Assembly: GCA_021399445.1 (NCBI GenBank)
Contig: JAJTUQ010000004.1
Span: 372,001-436,000, forward strand
Reading direction: 5' to 3'
DNA length: 64,000 nucleotides
DNA from: Xylogone sp. PMI_703
Lineage: Eukaryota > Ascomycota > Leotiomycetes
Made by a program: the position numbers and the translations under genes. Positions 12,474-23,846 of this stretch are shown here, one piece after another. Within the stretch, counting starts at the first letter, position 1. Each line of letters begins with the position of its first letter. Below the pieces are notes generated by a model, which saw only the letters and a program-made list of their open reading frames with translations, was not told the origin of the DNA and made no database searches.

Positions 12474-13242
12474 TTAGTATGTTTCATTCTCTGAAGTGTA
12501 TGATTGTAAGTTATATATTAGTAATTAGTAGTAGAATAATTAGATTATAAATTCTAAAGTGATTTCTGTGTTTCACTCGTCGGAAAATACCGATATCAAG
12601 AATCTAACGTATGCGCTTCCACTCCAGGCTTAGATATTTGGCTGAGAGTTTGGATATCCTTCCAGCTCAAAGCATTTTTCTCGAGTGTGTGATGAAACAG
12701 GCTCACCTGCTTTCAGTGTACTATGGTTTACTGTCCCTTTTTTATACCTTAGCGTTATATGTCATCATTATTCCTGTACATGTCAAAGGGTCTCCATGAG
12801 TTCCGGGCCCACAGAAGCCTCGGATGTCCGAGCCCCGCCAATCACAGGCAGCTTAGGTGCGATGTCACAATGAGCCCTTATTCTCCGGGCTTCCTCCCAT
12901 TGGTGGGAGTCGGACAACCGAGGTACCAAAGTACTCATGTGCTAAAGTTGGCAGGTTGGCCAGCTAGCTTTCCAAATGAAACAACAATCTTCATCTCTGA
13001 AACCGTTTTGTCACGTATAGCATAGTTACAAGGATAAGATATTGGCGTGTGAGGAACCAACTATGCTAGGGTATGACGTTATCATATAGTATAGCACAAT
13101 ATCTTCCTCTCACCTATCGGGTGGCTGTCTTTCACGAGTATTCACCTTCTCACAGCACAATATGAATGGAAATTTCTCATTCAAACCAGCTACGACTTGT
13201 ATACCTTCAACAGAACCCTACTCAGCGCTACAATATCACAGC
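12474..13242. other. Intergenic region downstream of the ABC transporter
   Basis: No supported gene was found. Overlapping small open frames between 12611 and 13025 lack family features. The frame across 13162-13377 on the plus strand is an antisense shadow of the VOC gene. Confidence 0.5.
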
Positions 13243-13681
13243 CTAGGCTTCCAAGCCAAACAGTGCCAAGACATTACCCTCAGGATCCTGAACCTTAGCA
13301 GTAAATCCTCCATCCTGAGCCTCCTTTCCTTGAATTACCTTTCCTCCAGCTTTTGCCACAACGTCCAACGCAGCTGAAATGCTACCCACAAAGAGATGAG
13401 GAACCACGCTGTTTGCACCCCCACTAACGCTATCCACCTTTAGAATACCGCCATTGACGCCAGAGGCACCGTCAAGTTTGGCGATGCGACTGCTGAGGTG
13501 GGATGCAGAGGGTGCCTCGTAGGACCAGGAGAAGACCTGTGTGTAGAATGCCTGTGCAGAATAAAACTCTGGTTAACAGGAGGATAGTGAGGCATGGGGA
13601 CTAAGAGAATACCTTTGCACGTTCAAGGTCAGTTGCAGGGATTTCAATACCTGCCAAGGAACCTGGTGCTGGAGCAGACAT
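13243..13681 (-). CDS. Small glyoxalase/dioxygenase-fold (VOC) protein
   Basis: Two exons, 13681-13613 and 13551-13243, are joined by a 61-nt intron in phase 0 and give 125 aa. The N terminus reads GIEIPATDLERAKAFYTQVF, the classical first beta strand and helix of VOC proteins. The C-terminal half ends VQDPEGNVLALFGLE, the second metal-side strand with its Glu. Fungal members of this size are annotated as glyoxalase/bleomycin-resistance/dioxygenase superfamily proteins. The first metal-ligand position carries Glu in GIEIP rather than His. Which substrate it isomerises or binds cannot be told. No targeting signal was seen. Confidence 0.85.
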
Positions 13682-14356
13682 TTTTCTGAATTCTATTGTT
13701 AGAGAGCTATGCTGAAACCTAGAGTGCAGGGAGATTCTATGCTGACATTTTGATGGTTGAGAAAAATGCTATTTGGCTTGGGATTTATTATGCAAGAAGC
13801 TTAGACTTTGAGATGAATGTAATGAAGAGAGAGCTACCGGCGACGGCGACGGGGTTTATATATTCATTTTTGTTTCTATCATTCTTCATGAATGGTGCAA
13901 AGAATCCGAAAGTTCTTTCCGGTCGCGTCCAGTCGGAGCTTTCGGAATCGGGGCACTGGAAATAGCTATCTTCATGCCTTACATATGTTACACTTTGATA
14001 GAGGGTCCGGTGTGTTGAGTTGGCAGAAGCTATGACACCCCGGTCTTATACGAATAGTGTGATTAATGAAACCGCGAATGAAGATATTTTCCGAAGCGGA
14101 ATGGGCTTCAACAAGAAAATAAGCATATTGTGTATGATAGTAAATGTAGGGACCCGTAGCCTATGTATAATTGGTGTAAGTCGGATAATTGCAACGATAT
14201 CGAGTTGTTGTCAAATATTACTCTCTTCGAAACATTGCTGTTCAAAATATATTTCCACTATGTATGACTTCTCGCTAGGATTTACTAATTACTCGGTATT
14301 CTCCATCTCTCATTTTCTGTGGAGTTGATAGTAGAATTCCGAGATAATTGAAAAGT
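13682..14356. other. Intergenic region
   Basis: This holds the promoter side of the VOC gene and the 3' flank of the 2EXR gene. Nothing else was recognised. Confidence 0.45.
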
Positions 14357-15253
14357 TCAAGTCTTGAGCCAGCCGTCCTCGGCCTCAACCTCCTCTGGGC
14401 GGTAGTAGGCATAATCAACATCTATGACTGTAGGTGCAATATCGGATTCCCATGCTCCCTGAAAAGCAGCGACCCATGCCTCCTTGTTTGCTGCGTAGCG
14501 GGTATAGAATGCTTCGTGATAAAGGGGATCGCCAGGTGGGAAGAATCTGATCTCAGTAGCTTCTGGATCCTCACTGAATCGATTGATAGATGTGCTCAGA
14601 TGTGCACTCTGTGTAAACGGATAATGCACACTTAGTCTATGGTTAGTTTCTGCCGCAGCAATTTCCCGTTGGTTCAACTGACGATCCCACACGAAATACA
14701 CAATTTGTAGCCCTGGAAAATCTCGATGCAAACGAGCTGCCACGCCTTTTGGTGTTATTATCCATTCCAGATCTAGCGGTCTATCTGCTCGAGTTTCTTC
14801 GGCAGATGGACAGAATGCTATAGTCTTGATTTGCTCCCGAACTGCGAGGTCTGGACAGCTATATGTCACAAAGTGATACATACAGCCAGTCCACGCTCCA
14901 AAGAAGAGAACGTCACTGACAAGATCAAAAAACACTTTGCCCGTATATGATTCTGGGCTCCTAGGTATCTGTCCAAAGACTAATGTCCATCTTGCCCTTG
15001 CAATTCTCCGAGCATCACGGCACGCATGCAACAGCGGTGGAATACGTATACGGCTTGTATCTGCAGCCTCAGACCCAGACTTGATCTGCTTCAGTTTGGT
15101 CCCGTACGGATTGCGTGGTAACTTGGGCGTTCCACCGTATCGAGAATTCCTCAGCTCGATAATTCTGGAAGGATAGTCGTACACCGCCATGGACCAAATG
15201 GCCGACTGTACCTTTGAAGGCAGCAGAGGGAAATGAGTGAATTGATCCATCAT
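14357..15253 (-). CDS. 2EXR domain-containing protein
   Basis: A single uninterrupted exon codes for 298 aa. The N terminus has the fungal 2EXR pattern: FTHFPLLPSKVQSAIWSMA, then a Pro/Arg-rich stretch, then IPPLLHACRDARRIARARW. The remainder carries the usual C-terminal half seen in this very large, lineage-expanded family (VFFDLVSDVLFFGAW, later ETNHRL). The function of 2EXR proteins is unknown, and the N terminus is distantly F-box-like. There is no signal peptide or transmembrane segment. Neighbours do not point to a specific job. Confidence 0.8.
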   Translation of the reverse strand: MMDQFTHFPLLPSKVQSAIWSMAVYDYPSRIIELRNSRYGGTPKLPRNPYGTKLKQIKSGSEAADTSRIRIPPLLHACRDARRIARARWTLVFGQIPRSPESYTGKVFFDLVSDVLFFGAWTGCMYHFVTYSCPDLAVREQIKTIAFCPSAEETRADRPLDLEWIITPKGVAARLHRDFPGLQIVYFVWDRQLNQREIAAAETNHRLSVHYPFTQSAHLSTSINRFSEDPEATEIRFFPPGDPLYHEAFYTRYAANKEAWVAAFQGAWESDIAPTVIDVDYAYYRPEEVEAEDGWLKT

Positions 15254-16038
15254 GAATAATACAGTGTTCTTCCTTTACAGCCGGCGCCTTATCGATAATG
15301 TAGAGAAGCTGGTCCTCTTCTTTCATATGATAGGGATTATAATGTTCATCTATATGGGACAACCGAACGGTTTCCGTGAGATGATATAGGTTCAGTGATG
15401 TGTAAATATCCTTATAATTCGTATGGAACAGGACTCAGTCAACTGCTAATTTGGGTAATATTCTTTCTTGGACTGGCGACATTGCGGTATGTAAATGCGA
15501 GTGCTATTGCTATGTTTGATTGTAGTTCGGCAGGGCATTACAAAGGAATTCGGCGTTTTCTCAGTAGCATGGGAAAAGGCCCCACCATTCACCAAGACAC
15601 CAATCAACGTCTTCAGATACCCTCAACGTTGTGAATCCTCCAGAGAGTATCAACGAGTACTCGTGAGGTAGCTTCTCTATTAACACAGACCTCACCATAT
15701 AAAATCTTTGAAAAGCCCACAGAAAAGCCACAAGGTCTCTCGTTGAATTCGAACCTGACCTTGGCGGTGTTTACTCCGAGCATTTTTCCGGGACTCCGCG
15801 TGACCCAGTCATCCGGCGAGGAAGATATCCCCACCGGAGGGGAAAAGGCCCCATAACTTATAAGCGTACCCACTGGTTTGGTTGGACTTGTGTATATAAA
15901 AGGATGAAGTTTGAGAAATCTCAGCTCTTTATTCTGACTATTTATTCTGTCTTTTATTATATGAAAAATAACATTCCTCAGCTTTTACTTTCACTTAAGA
16001 ACTAAAATAAAAGGTGAAAAGGAATATAGAACACTGAG
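15254..16038. promoter_or_regulatory. Divergent promoter region (2EXR gene and aldo/keto reductase), TATA box
   Basis: A clear TATA element, TATATAAAAG, lies at 15893-15902, about 140 nt before the aldo/keto reductase ATG. A GC-richer patch at about 15775-15850 contains several CGG/CCGG and CCCCAC-like sequences that could bind zinc-cluster or Cys2His2 regulators. The minus-strand open frame across 15613-15873 has no family features and is not called. Confidence 0.4.
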
Positions 16039-17495
16039 ATGGCGTGGGCAGAGCCAAGGAACACTGGGATGTTGTATAGGCGATTGGGGAATTCAGGATT
16101 GCATGTCTCCGTTTTGGGATTGGGAGGTTGGCTGACGTATGTTTAACCACAATTCTACTTGAGTTTCATGTTTCTTAAGTTCAGCCAGTGCTTAATTTAT
16201 GTGAAGAAATTCTGAAAAGACTTAAACTGATTTTCATTGATGTAGATTCGGAGGGCATGTGGAGAATGGTGAGCTTTTCTCAAAATTGTCAAGGAGAACG
16301 AACCACATCTGAGATACTTCGCTGAGATATATTGAGAAATGTGCTATGAGAATTAACGTAAAATGTGATTTAGAAAAGACATTTGCGTGTATGAAGCAGG
16401 CCTATGATTTAGGTATCAACTTTTTTGATACCGCCGAGAAGTGAGTTTGCTTTATTCTTCACTCAAGAGAGGACAATTTGTGAATAGCTGTTCAATAGTT
16501 ACACTGGTGGACAATCTGAGATTATCATGGGTAAAGCGATTAAGAAGTATGGATGGAAGCGTAACGATATTGTTGTCAGCACAAAAGTATGCCAACCCTT
16601 TCTTTCTGTGGAGGGTACATATATGCTAATGTGAGCACTAGATTAACTGGGGCGGTGCTAATGGCGAAGTTCTCATCAACAATCATGGTCTCTCCCGAAA
16701 GCACATCGTCGAGGGCCTTCAAGCTTCCCTCGATCGTCTTGAGTTGAAATATGTGGATATAGTCTATGCTCATCGTCCAGATCGTCTTACTCCAATGGAA
16801 GAAACAGTCCGCGCATTTAACTATGTGATTGACCATGGAATGGCATTTTATTGGGGCACTTCGGAATGGAGTGCGGACGAAATAGCCGAAGCGGTTGGTA
16901 TTGCAAAAGATCTCAGAATGATTCCTCCTATTGTTGAGCAGCCTTGCTACAATATAATCGATAGAAAGAGAGTCGAGGGAGAGTACCAGAGATTGTATAA
17001 GAGAGTGGGACTGGGACTTACGACATATAGTCCATTGAAAATGGGACTGCTAACAGGGAAATATAACGATGCTGTGGATGGTCCTCCACCAGGAACGAGG
17101 TTCAGTGAGAGTCAAGACAAATTCGCAAATTTCATGAGGGGGCAATACGGAAATGAGCAATGGACTGAAAATATTGCGAAAATTGCTAAGCTGAATGTAT
17201 GGATTGCCTTTTACTTCTCTATATCCAAAACCTACTAAAGTATGTTCTGTGCGCTAACCATCCGTTCCAGCCCATCGCAGAAAAGCTCAATATAACTCAA
17301 TCACAGCTCGCTCTTGCCTGGTGCTTGAAGAACGAGAATGTTACCTCCGTTATCACTGGTGCTTCAAGACCCGAGCAGATCGTTGAGAATGTGAAGTGCT
17401 TACAGGTGTTGGATGAATTAACACCTGAGGTCATGGCTGAGATCGATGAAGTCATTGGCAATAAGCCAGAATTAGATCCTGCAAGACAGGATTAA
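16039..17495 (+). CDS. Aldo/keto reductase, potassium-channel beta-subunit-like subfamily
   Basis: Six exons: 16039-16136, 16246-16268, 16374-16440, 16499-16586, 16642-17196 and 17271-17495. They total 1056 nt and encode 351 aa. The sequence has the AKR6-like start [18 protein letters not shown] and the tetrad residues: Asp in FFDTAENY, Tyr in the same motif, Lys in VVSTKINWGG and His in VYAHRPD. The NADP-binding tail [15 protein letters not shown] is also present. It resembles fungal proteins annotated as voltage-gated K+ channel beta-subunit homologues, which are soluble NADPH-dependent carbonyl reductases. Exon 2 is only 23 nt, so automated predictors may miss it. The physiological substrate is not evident. 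Confidence 0.9.
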
Positions 17496-19452
17496 AACAA
17501 CAATTACATTGGAAAGGTAGGTTATCGGGGCTTGTTTCTCTGAGCCTCGGTTTTATGTAGGAATACAATCGAAGATACCTTGCAGCTATCACTTTGTATC
17601 TTCAAACGTGCACATGTTATCGTAGTTTGTGGCGTAATAATCCTTACAATGTTATGCATACATATGGAGCAACAGAATATTCAAACATAACTAATGACAT
17701 CAGCAAAATGCCTATCAAACAAGAACAATACTCAGTTCTTGATATTTGTCTTTAGGCTTTCCGTCCTCGAAAGCTTCACCATCCATATACCCTTCAACAT
17801 AGCAGGGCCCGATCAATCTCCAATCTCCATTATTTCTAGTATCAACCGCCGGTCTGACTACAAGTGGAATGTTTGTCCCATATGCAATAATTATTCTATC
17901 GCCCCGCTCTGCCCAAGATCCGGTATTCCCCAAGCACCCCTTCGAAGTCATAAGTAATCAGTCGGAGTATGAGTGAGCAGCAGCTCTTCTGAGGTATTGC
18001 CAATACTCGATAAATAGACTGTTTCCTACACTTTCAATTGCAAGTCTCATCCTTTTCTCTGTATCTTCCTCTTCGGCATTTTGATAAGTGACAAAAAAAT
18101 GAGCGTAATCTTTATACCCATCCGCGGTGCGCTCACCCATTTTATTGTTAATTAGAGCTCTTGCCATAAGAGGAATGGCATCTTCATGAAATCCGTGATT
18201 TTGGAGGTGTATGGCATATTGTAATGTCGTGAGCACGAAGGGCGACAGCTCGTTGACGTCGAAGTTTTGCACTCCCGTGGGAAGAAAAGGTGTCAAGTAC
18301 GTGATTTGGTCGACAACGATGCATCGAAGGACTAGTGTCTTTCGGTCCTCAGTACACCCAAATGTGAACGGCATGGAGGTTCCTGCCTTGAAGTCTTTCA
18401 CAACATCCGGGTAAAGGTTATCCGTAATAGACCAATCCGGAACCCAGGATGGCAAATCAAAGTTCTTAGGACCGCTTGCATGATAGATGACATCCACTGC
18501 ACCAGTCTTTCAGAGTCTATAGGAAACCTCTCTATAAACATCTGGAACCGGCTTTTCGTAATCCACCTCAACGCCAAGGTCCACCCTGTCATTCACAATT
18601 CCCAGGAGTGCATATATCTTATCTCTTGGGTCCTTGCACCGCGTATTCCTTGTCTGGATTGTCGCTTTTCTGAGGGTTATTCCATTTGAATAAGAAGGAT
18701 CGACCGTGTCTGTCGCTGGGTTTATACCAATTGTACCTCTAACATTGAGCTTTAGAATCAACAGGTCAATGATGATTTGATGTTTCCTGAATTCTCATTC
18801 CTGTCTTTTTCTATCCTGGTCGTGACTTCAGCGGGAAGATGGTAGTGCATGGTAGCCAAGGCTATTGTGAAGTATGCACGAGCTTCAATTTCGTATGCAC
18901 CAGCCATCAAAACAAATCTTTTAGCCCAGATTGCCTCTTGAAGAACCCATGTGCGAATCGCCCACGGCGAAGTGAAAAGTTGACGAAGGCCATTCCAGCC
19001 TTTGTGGTCTTCAGGGTATAACTCGTCAATTTCTTTCATGAGAAGATTCACCTCAAGCTCGTTTTTAGCCTCATGCTTGTCGATGAATTTCATGAGATAC
19101 TGTATTAGGCTTATGGTCTCTGGAACGTATTCCACGGTTTCACACAAATAACCAATCATGCCTCCAGCCTCCCGATAAATACGATCCATTTGATTGACTT
19201 GTATACTCTTCTCGACGTTGTCTTCCTGGTTGATGCAGATGGCGTCAATCCAGAGCAGTCGTTTGTAATGACTTGGAGGGCGAATTTGTCGGAGAACATT
19301 GTATAACGATTGCGTGATTGACAAGACCTGTAATTGTTTGAAGTCGTCTACTATGAGCTTTAAGGTATGCGACTTGTCACTACTACCCCATACGTATGAT
19401 ACTGCTTCGTAATCATGGTGAGAGTCCCAAGTAACGGCCTCGAGGTAGCCTA

Positions 19453-20366
19453 TCCCCCGGAGCCTCAGATCAGATCAGGTAACGTAATTCCCGGACACTC
19501 GGATCACCCTGACACTCGGATCAGTGAAATTTACCACAAAATTGAACAAAATGACCCCCTAGCAAACTCAACCATTGTATTATTATATATTGCCAAATGT
19601 TGTTATTTAACTATTTGCTTACTGTATAATAGTTGTACAAACTCTGAGGTTATTAATATTTTGTGGTTTATCCTGTACAACAAAATTGTCATAATTTTAT
19701 GGCCTTGAGTCATCTTTAACAATATTACAAATATTTGGAAAACTGAAGATCTTTATATTTGATGATCTATTGTAATAACTAGTTATCTGCCAAAATATCA
19801 TGTTGTAAAGATATATGGTTGTTGAGTTTGCTAGGGGGTCATTTTGTTCAATTTTGTGGTAAATTTCACTGATCCGAGTGTCAGGGTGATCCGAGTGTCC
19901 GGGAATTACGTTATCTATTATTACATAATAATTATATAATGAAGTCGTCCAATGAGAAGCCTTCATTTTACCCCTATTTTGAGGCTATTGATAATTACAA
20001 GTCATGCTTTTTGATATTACTCAAAGTAAGGCCCTAAGTAAAACTGAGAAGCCTGGCAACCATAATATGAACATTTTTGAGTTAAATTATAGTTAATCTC
20101 ACCCATAGCCTCCCTTCTCAAAGGATCCTTGTTGCTGACATCTTTGACTGGCTCAAAATGGGGTTTGAAGAGCCGTTAGCCTGTATAATCCAGTACAACA
20201 TCCTAAGCGGTCTTATAGTACATTTCTACACAATTATCTATTATTAAAGTATTTGTTTACATTCGGATAGCTGATTGTTTACTTTTGATGGTCCTGATTT
20301 ATGGGTTTGTGGCCTAAGGCATAACGCTAAATAAGACATGAAATAGTCATCTGAGGCTCCGGGGGA
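19453..20366. mobile_element. Outer TA-target element inserted in the HET gene
   Basis: An 18-bp terminal inverted repeat, TCCCCCGGAGCCTCAGAT, lies at 19453-19470, with its exact reverse complement at 20349-20366. Each end is flanked by TA (19451-19452 and 20367-20368), the target duplication expected of Tc1/mariner-type elements. Without the nested element and its duplicated TA it would be about 482 bp. No transposase frame was found, so it is a non-autonomous (MITE-like) copy. Confidence 0.75.
19482..19911. mobile_element. Nested 430-bp MITE with 91-bp terminal inverted repeats
   Basis: The left arm 19482-19572 is, as read by eye, an exact reverse complement of the right arm 19821-19911. 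Both ends begin ACGTAATTCCCGG and are bordered by TA (19480-19481 and 19912-19913). Within each arm the 13-mer GACACTCGGATCA occurs twice, 17 nt apart, possibly as subterminal transposase sites. The 248-bp interior is AT-rich and non-coding. Near-perfect arm identity suggests a young insertion, inside the older outer element. Confidence 0.9.
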
Positions 20367-20466
20367 TAAGATCATCCCCATCACTTCCAGGAGCTAAATA
20401 GAACACCCGGAATTGATTCGAATTATGAAGTGGTTCGTATTGATACGGGGAAAGATTTTCTCCCAT

Positions 20467-22084
20467 TTTAACTGTAGTCTCTCTTGGTAGAGTTCATTGT
20501 CTTGGTTACAGGAAGGTATGGAACCTCGCCCAATATGGAGGGTTAATACACTTTTATGTAATGCCTTGTGAGCGCCTAATATTAATATACACCCTATATC
20601 CGCAACACCCGGTTAGCATTTTAGTTTGTCTAATTGGAGGGTTGTTGACGCCACGATTACCCGTGTCCGGATTTGGAAATGGGGAAGGTTGATTTCGTAT
20701 TCCCCATACGAAAAGGATCTTGCAAGGCTGTCTCGTTCAGAGGGAGTAGCTTTTGACTAATAATCTAACATATCTAATGATGTGATAATATGTCTGCATG
20801 AATCATTGTTTAATGGATACAACGAGTGAATATGGAATCCATGAGCTGAATTATATCCAGTAACACTAACCGAGCACCCACAGCAATCAGCTAATGTTAT
20901 GAAAAATGAGTACTGAGAAGTACTGCCAAGAATCCTTAGATTCCATACTATTAATTCTATCTACTGTGGTGGTTGGAAGCTCTCAATGAAGCAGGTCTTG
21001 ACTATCTTGGCACGCAATTTATAATTTCTCAAGAAGTGGGTTATACTTCTCTATTGTTTACTCCCCTGATGAAATAATCTTATGTATGCGCATTTATTCT
21101 TCTATATTTGGTCAATTTAACTAAATTCATGGATCCATCGTGAGGCGACCTCCCACCATCACACCCTTCGCCTCAATCACTTCTAGTCTGTGATACCAAA
21201 TTTCGCTTCGTTCTCTGCTGACAAGTCATTGTGGTCACCTACACGGTATCATAAAGTCGACATAGTAATGCATCACTAACACACAAATTATCCACTATTC
21301 ATACCCCTCTGTTCCAAGTCTCCACGACTCCCTAATTCCACGGCAGACTTGGAATACCCAAATACAAATAGGCACAATAATGAGTCTACGCCTGATGGGT
21401 CGCCACCTGGAAGACCTCTCCGAAATAGGCACACCTGGAATTTAGAAACCTCTATAGACGTATTCCGTTTACAAATTACTAGGCCGTTCGTCGGCTGAGA
21501 GGTGACTGTTTCCTTATCACTACAGCAATCCACGATATCTTTGCTTGTAAGGTTACCTTGGGGCTTACACTCTTAGCTCTTTGGCGTAGATATGTTCACA
21601 GGTTGCAAAATTCTCCTTCCTGCAATCTAAAACGCAACGCTGACATCACCGTTACTCTTTAGCGCTTCCAGGCTACCTCATATAACCACCCTGGCTATCC
21701 TTCGCCGTGTTACTCCTGAGAAAGGCTTTATTAAATGGATCTGGGCAATTACTTACGCGTACTCAGCTTCCAATTGCTGGCTTGGGCATCAAGTTTTACG
21801 GTACAAAGTCTCGACAAAGTACCCTTGTACTCGCCGAAAAGGGCGAAGCAAACGTGGTTGGCCGGATCCTTGCGCCAATTAGAGCTAAGATAAGATAAGA
21901 TCCCCGGTCCTCTTCTGTACTCGCTCAACTCCGCACCTGCCTGCCATCCATCACCCAGCCTCTTTCCTCTTTTAAGCACATTAAATAGATCCCTAATTTC
22001 TATTCTGTCGCCATCATTCGATATTTGGTCACAACAAAGTCAGCTGCTATAATCGAAGTTGATCCTCTCTCACAAGGCTACGAC
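20467..22084. other. Intergenic region between the HET pseudogene and the C2H2 gene
   Basis: The left part is the former HET promoter and AT-rich sequence. The right part is the promoter of the C2H2 gene. The minus-strand frame at 21288-21533 shows no family features. No gene is called. Confidence 0.5.
21875..21901 (+). promoter_or_regulatory. CCAAT box followed by tandem GATA sites
   Basis: CCAAT lies at 21875-21879 and a run of overlapping GATAA cores at 21887-21901, about 185 nt before the C2H2 gene ATG. Tandem GATA sites are typical targets of fungal GATA factors such as the nitrogen regulator AreA/NIT2. Control of this gene is inferred. Confidence 0.4.
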
Positions 22085-23077
22085 ATGAGCAACCCGCAAG
22101 CACTTGCATCTGCTCTTCCGACGATACTATCTCCAGTAACACAGTTTAGGTGCTGTGACTGCGACCGTGATTTCAACGATGACAGTGCACTCTCACAACA
22201 CCTTCGTTATGCCAGGGTACACAGGGGAAAGGAGCCCAGTAGGAAACAGAAGAAGAAAATGGCAGCAGAGATGAAAAAGAAGAGACAACAGGAAGGAGAT
22301 ATTCTGCAACTTAACTGCACAGAGTGTGGAAGAAATTTCAAAAGTCAAGTCTCCCTGGAACAACACATGAAGTCGGTGAGACATAGGCCACTAAGTAACT
22401 TCGAGTGCGTTGCAGATGAGAAGTGCAAGAAGCGATTCAAATGCCCATCAGCACAGCTACAACACCTAGAGAGCGGGGCTTGTGCATCAGGCATGACGAA
22501 AAGCAAACTGAATGCCGCTATTGCGAAGAATGATACAAGGAGGCTTATAACATCTGTCACGTCACAGTGGCTGCTTGAGGATAACTCCTCAGCGACCTCA
22601 ACACCACAGAGTCAGACTCCACTACTCACTCCAACGTCATCCGACTATTTCGACTCCTACCCATCCTCCGGAATTCTGACGCCGACATCCACTCAATCAG
22701 CTAACACCAACCTCGATCTTATGCTGGCTCTCATACCTAATACTCGAGGTCGCACCCAAACATGTCCCCTCTGCCCTCCGTCCCGTACTCGCAAATTCAA
22801 GCGTCATGGACTCCAGGCACATCTTTCAAGCGTCCACCAGGTATCTATATCACCAGCCATACGAGTGCCAGATGAGATATCATTTCATTGCCCCCAAGGC
22901 TTGATGGGTGATGGGAATAACAAGGCCATTAAGCATTTCTCTGCTGTGAGTGGGCTGGCACAGCATCTTGAAAGTGGTGCTTGTCATGGAGGAAAGGAAA
23001 CATTTTTGAGTGTGGTAGAGTATGTGCAGAGAGAGATGGAAAATATGGGTTTTGGCGAGCTGAAATTATTGAGCTAG
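22085..23077 (+). CDS. C2H2-type zinc-finger protein
   Basis: A single exon from the first ATG (22085) encodes 330 aa. The frame is open upstream but has no earlier ATG. Fingers in order: CCDCDRDFNDDSALSQHL (near residue 25), then a Lys-rich linker, then CTECGRNFKSQVSLEQHM. Next comes a variant finger CKKRFKCPSAQLQHLESGAC, a Ser/Thr/Pro-rich linker, a CPLCPPSRTRKFKRH finger, and a final SGLAQHLESGAC segment. The QHLESGAC element appears twice. Such multi-finger fungal proteins are common and mostly uncharacterised. Nucleic-acid binding is likely but the target is unknown. No membrane or secretion signal was seen. Confidence 0.8.
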   Translation: MSNPQALASALPTILSPVTQFRCCDCDRDFNDDSALSQHLRYARVHRGKEPSRKQKKKMAAEMKKKRQQEGDILQLNCTECGRNFKSQVSLEQHMKSVRHRPLSNFECVADEKCKKRFKCPSAQLQHLESGACASGMTKSKLNAAIAKNDTRRLITSVTSQWLLEDNSSATSTPQSQTPLLTPTSSDYFDSYPSSGILTPTSTQSANTNLDLMLALIPNTRGRTQTCPLCPPSRTRKFKRHGLQAHLSSVHQVSISPAIRVPDEISFHCPQGLMGDGNNKAIKHFSAVSGLAQHLESGACHGGKETFLSVVEYVQREMENMGFGELKLLS

Positions 23078-23846
23078 AGGGTTGGCATAGTCTGAGTCCA
23101 TTATGCTCGTTTTAGTTAAAGTGATGGATTATCTGCTTGTCCTGATACTGCTTTCAATTTGTCAAGCTCGAGGACCAGCTAGTTTTACTTTCCTCCTGCT
23201 CTGGTCATTCTATCGGTCTTTTTCTGAGAGTTGGAATTTTTATCAAGTTTTATTGATATATGAGTATTGATCACTTCTGGCTTACTACATCATGTGAAGA
23301 GAACGTCACCAAAATCTTCTAGAAAATATCGGCTCTACTAACATAGGCGGACGCCACAAAATCTGCTAGCAAGGTTGCCACTACTAGTATTCATTAGCCA
23401 GCGCGCCGTTAAATCAAACACCATGCTAACTGATGCCGTCATTCACGCTTAATCAATGCTTAAAATAGGGGATTAGTCCACTTGGTTAATAAATGCGGTA
23501 TGGCTACAGTAAGTAAAAGATAATATATCTGAAACCCTGTTCTTCGAAAAGCGAAATCTACTTCAGCTTTCAAGTCTAATTGCCGTTCATCTTTACTAGC
23601 AAAGAATATATTGCCTCATTAGGTTCGAGTAAACACATAGCACAAACATTGCGGGTGAACTTTCTTTTACCGTATGTAACCGGATTTACATTATTAGATC
23701 TAAACTCTTTTTCTACGATTCTATAACAGACAAAAACAAAACACACGCTCGCTGCTCCAATTCTATGTTGCTCCACCTTTTTAAACCCCTTCCCTCTTTA
23801 CTCATTCCAATCTCCCTCCTCGCTCAATCCTCCATTCAGCTTCAAC
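23078..23846. other. Convergent intergenic region
   Basis: This AT-rich sequence lies between two convergent genes. The small frame at 23576-23776 has no support. No feature was recognised. Confidence 0.45.

Larger units (their letters stand above)
17715..20466 (-). pseudogene. Heterokaryon-incompatibility (HET) domain protein, disrupted
   Basis: Read on the minus strand from an ATG at 20466, the first 30-odd codons (YQYEPLHNS, then FRVFYLAPGSDGD) look like a HET N terminus. The frame is then cut by a transposon insertion (19453-20366). Coding sequence resumes at about 19450 with YEAVSYVWG and LLWIDAICINQED, the core HET motifs, then RCKDPRDKIYALLGI and a C-terminal GDRIIIAYG segment. Further damage: the two transposon flanks do not rejoin in frame, there is a frame change near 18760-18800, and in-frame TGA codons sit at 18510-18512 and 17958-17960. 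HET proteins trigger cell death after fusion of incompatible hyphae. This copy is almost certainly non-functional as one protein. No intron removes these defects convincingly. Confidence 0.85.

Noticed and set aside
13162..13377. Plus-strand open frame of 71 codons
   Set aside because: It is antisense to the second exon of the VOC gene, whose protein is clearly recognisable.
18510..18512. Reading the HET TGA codons as intron parts
   Set aside because: The protein sequence continues in the same frame directly across each TGA and no GT-AG pair spans them sensibly.
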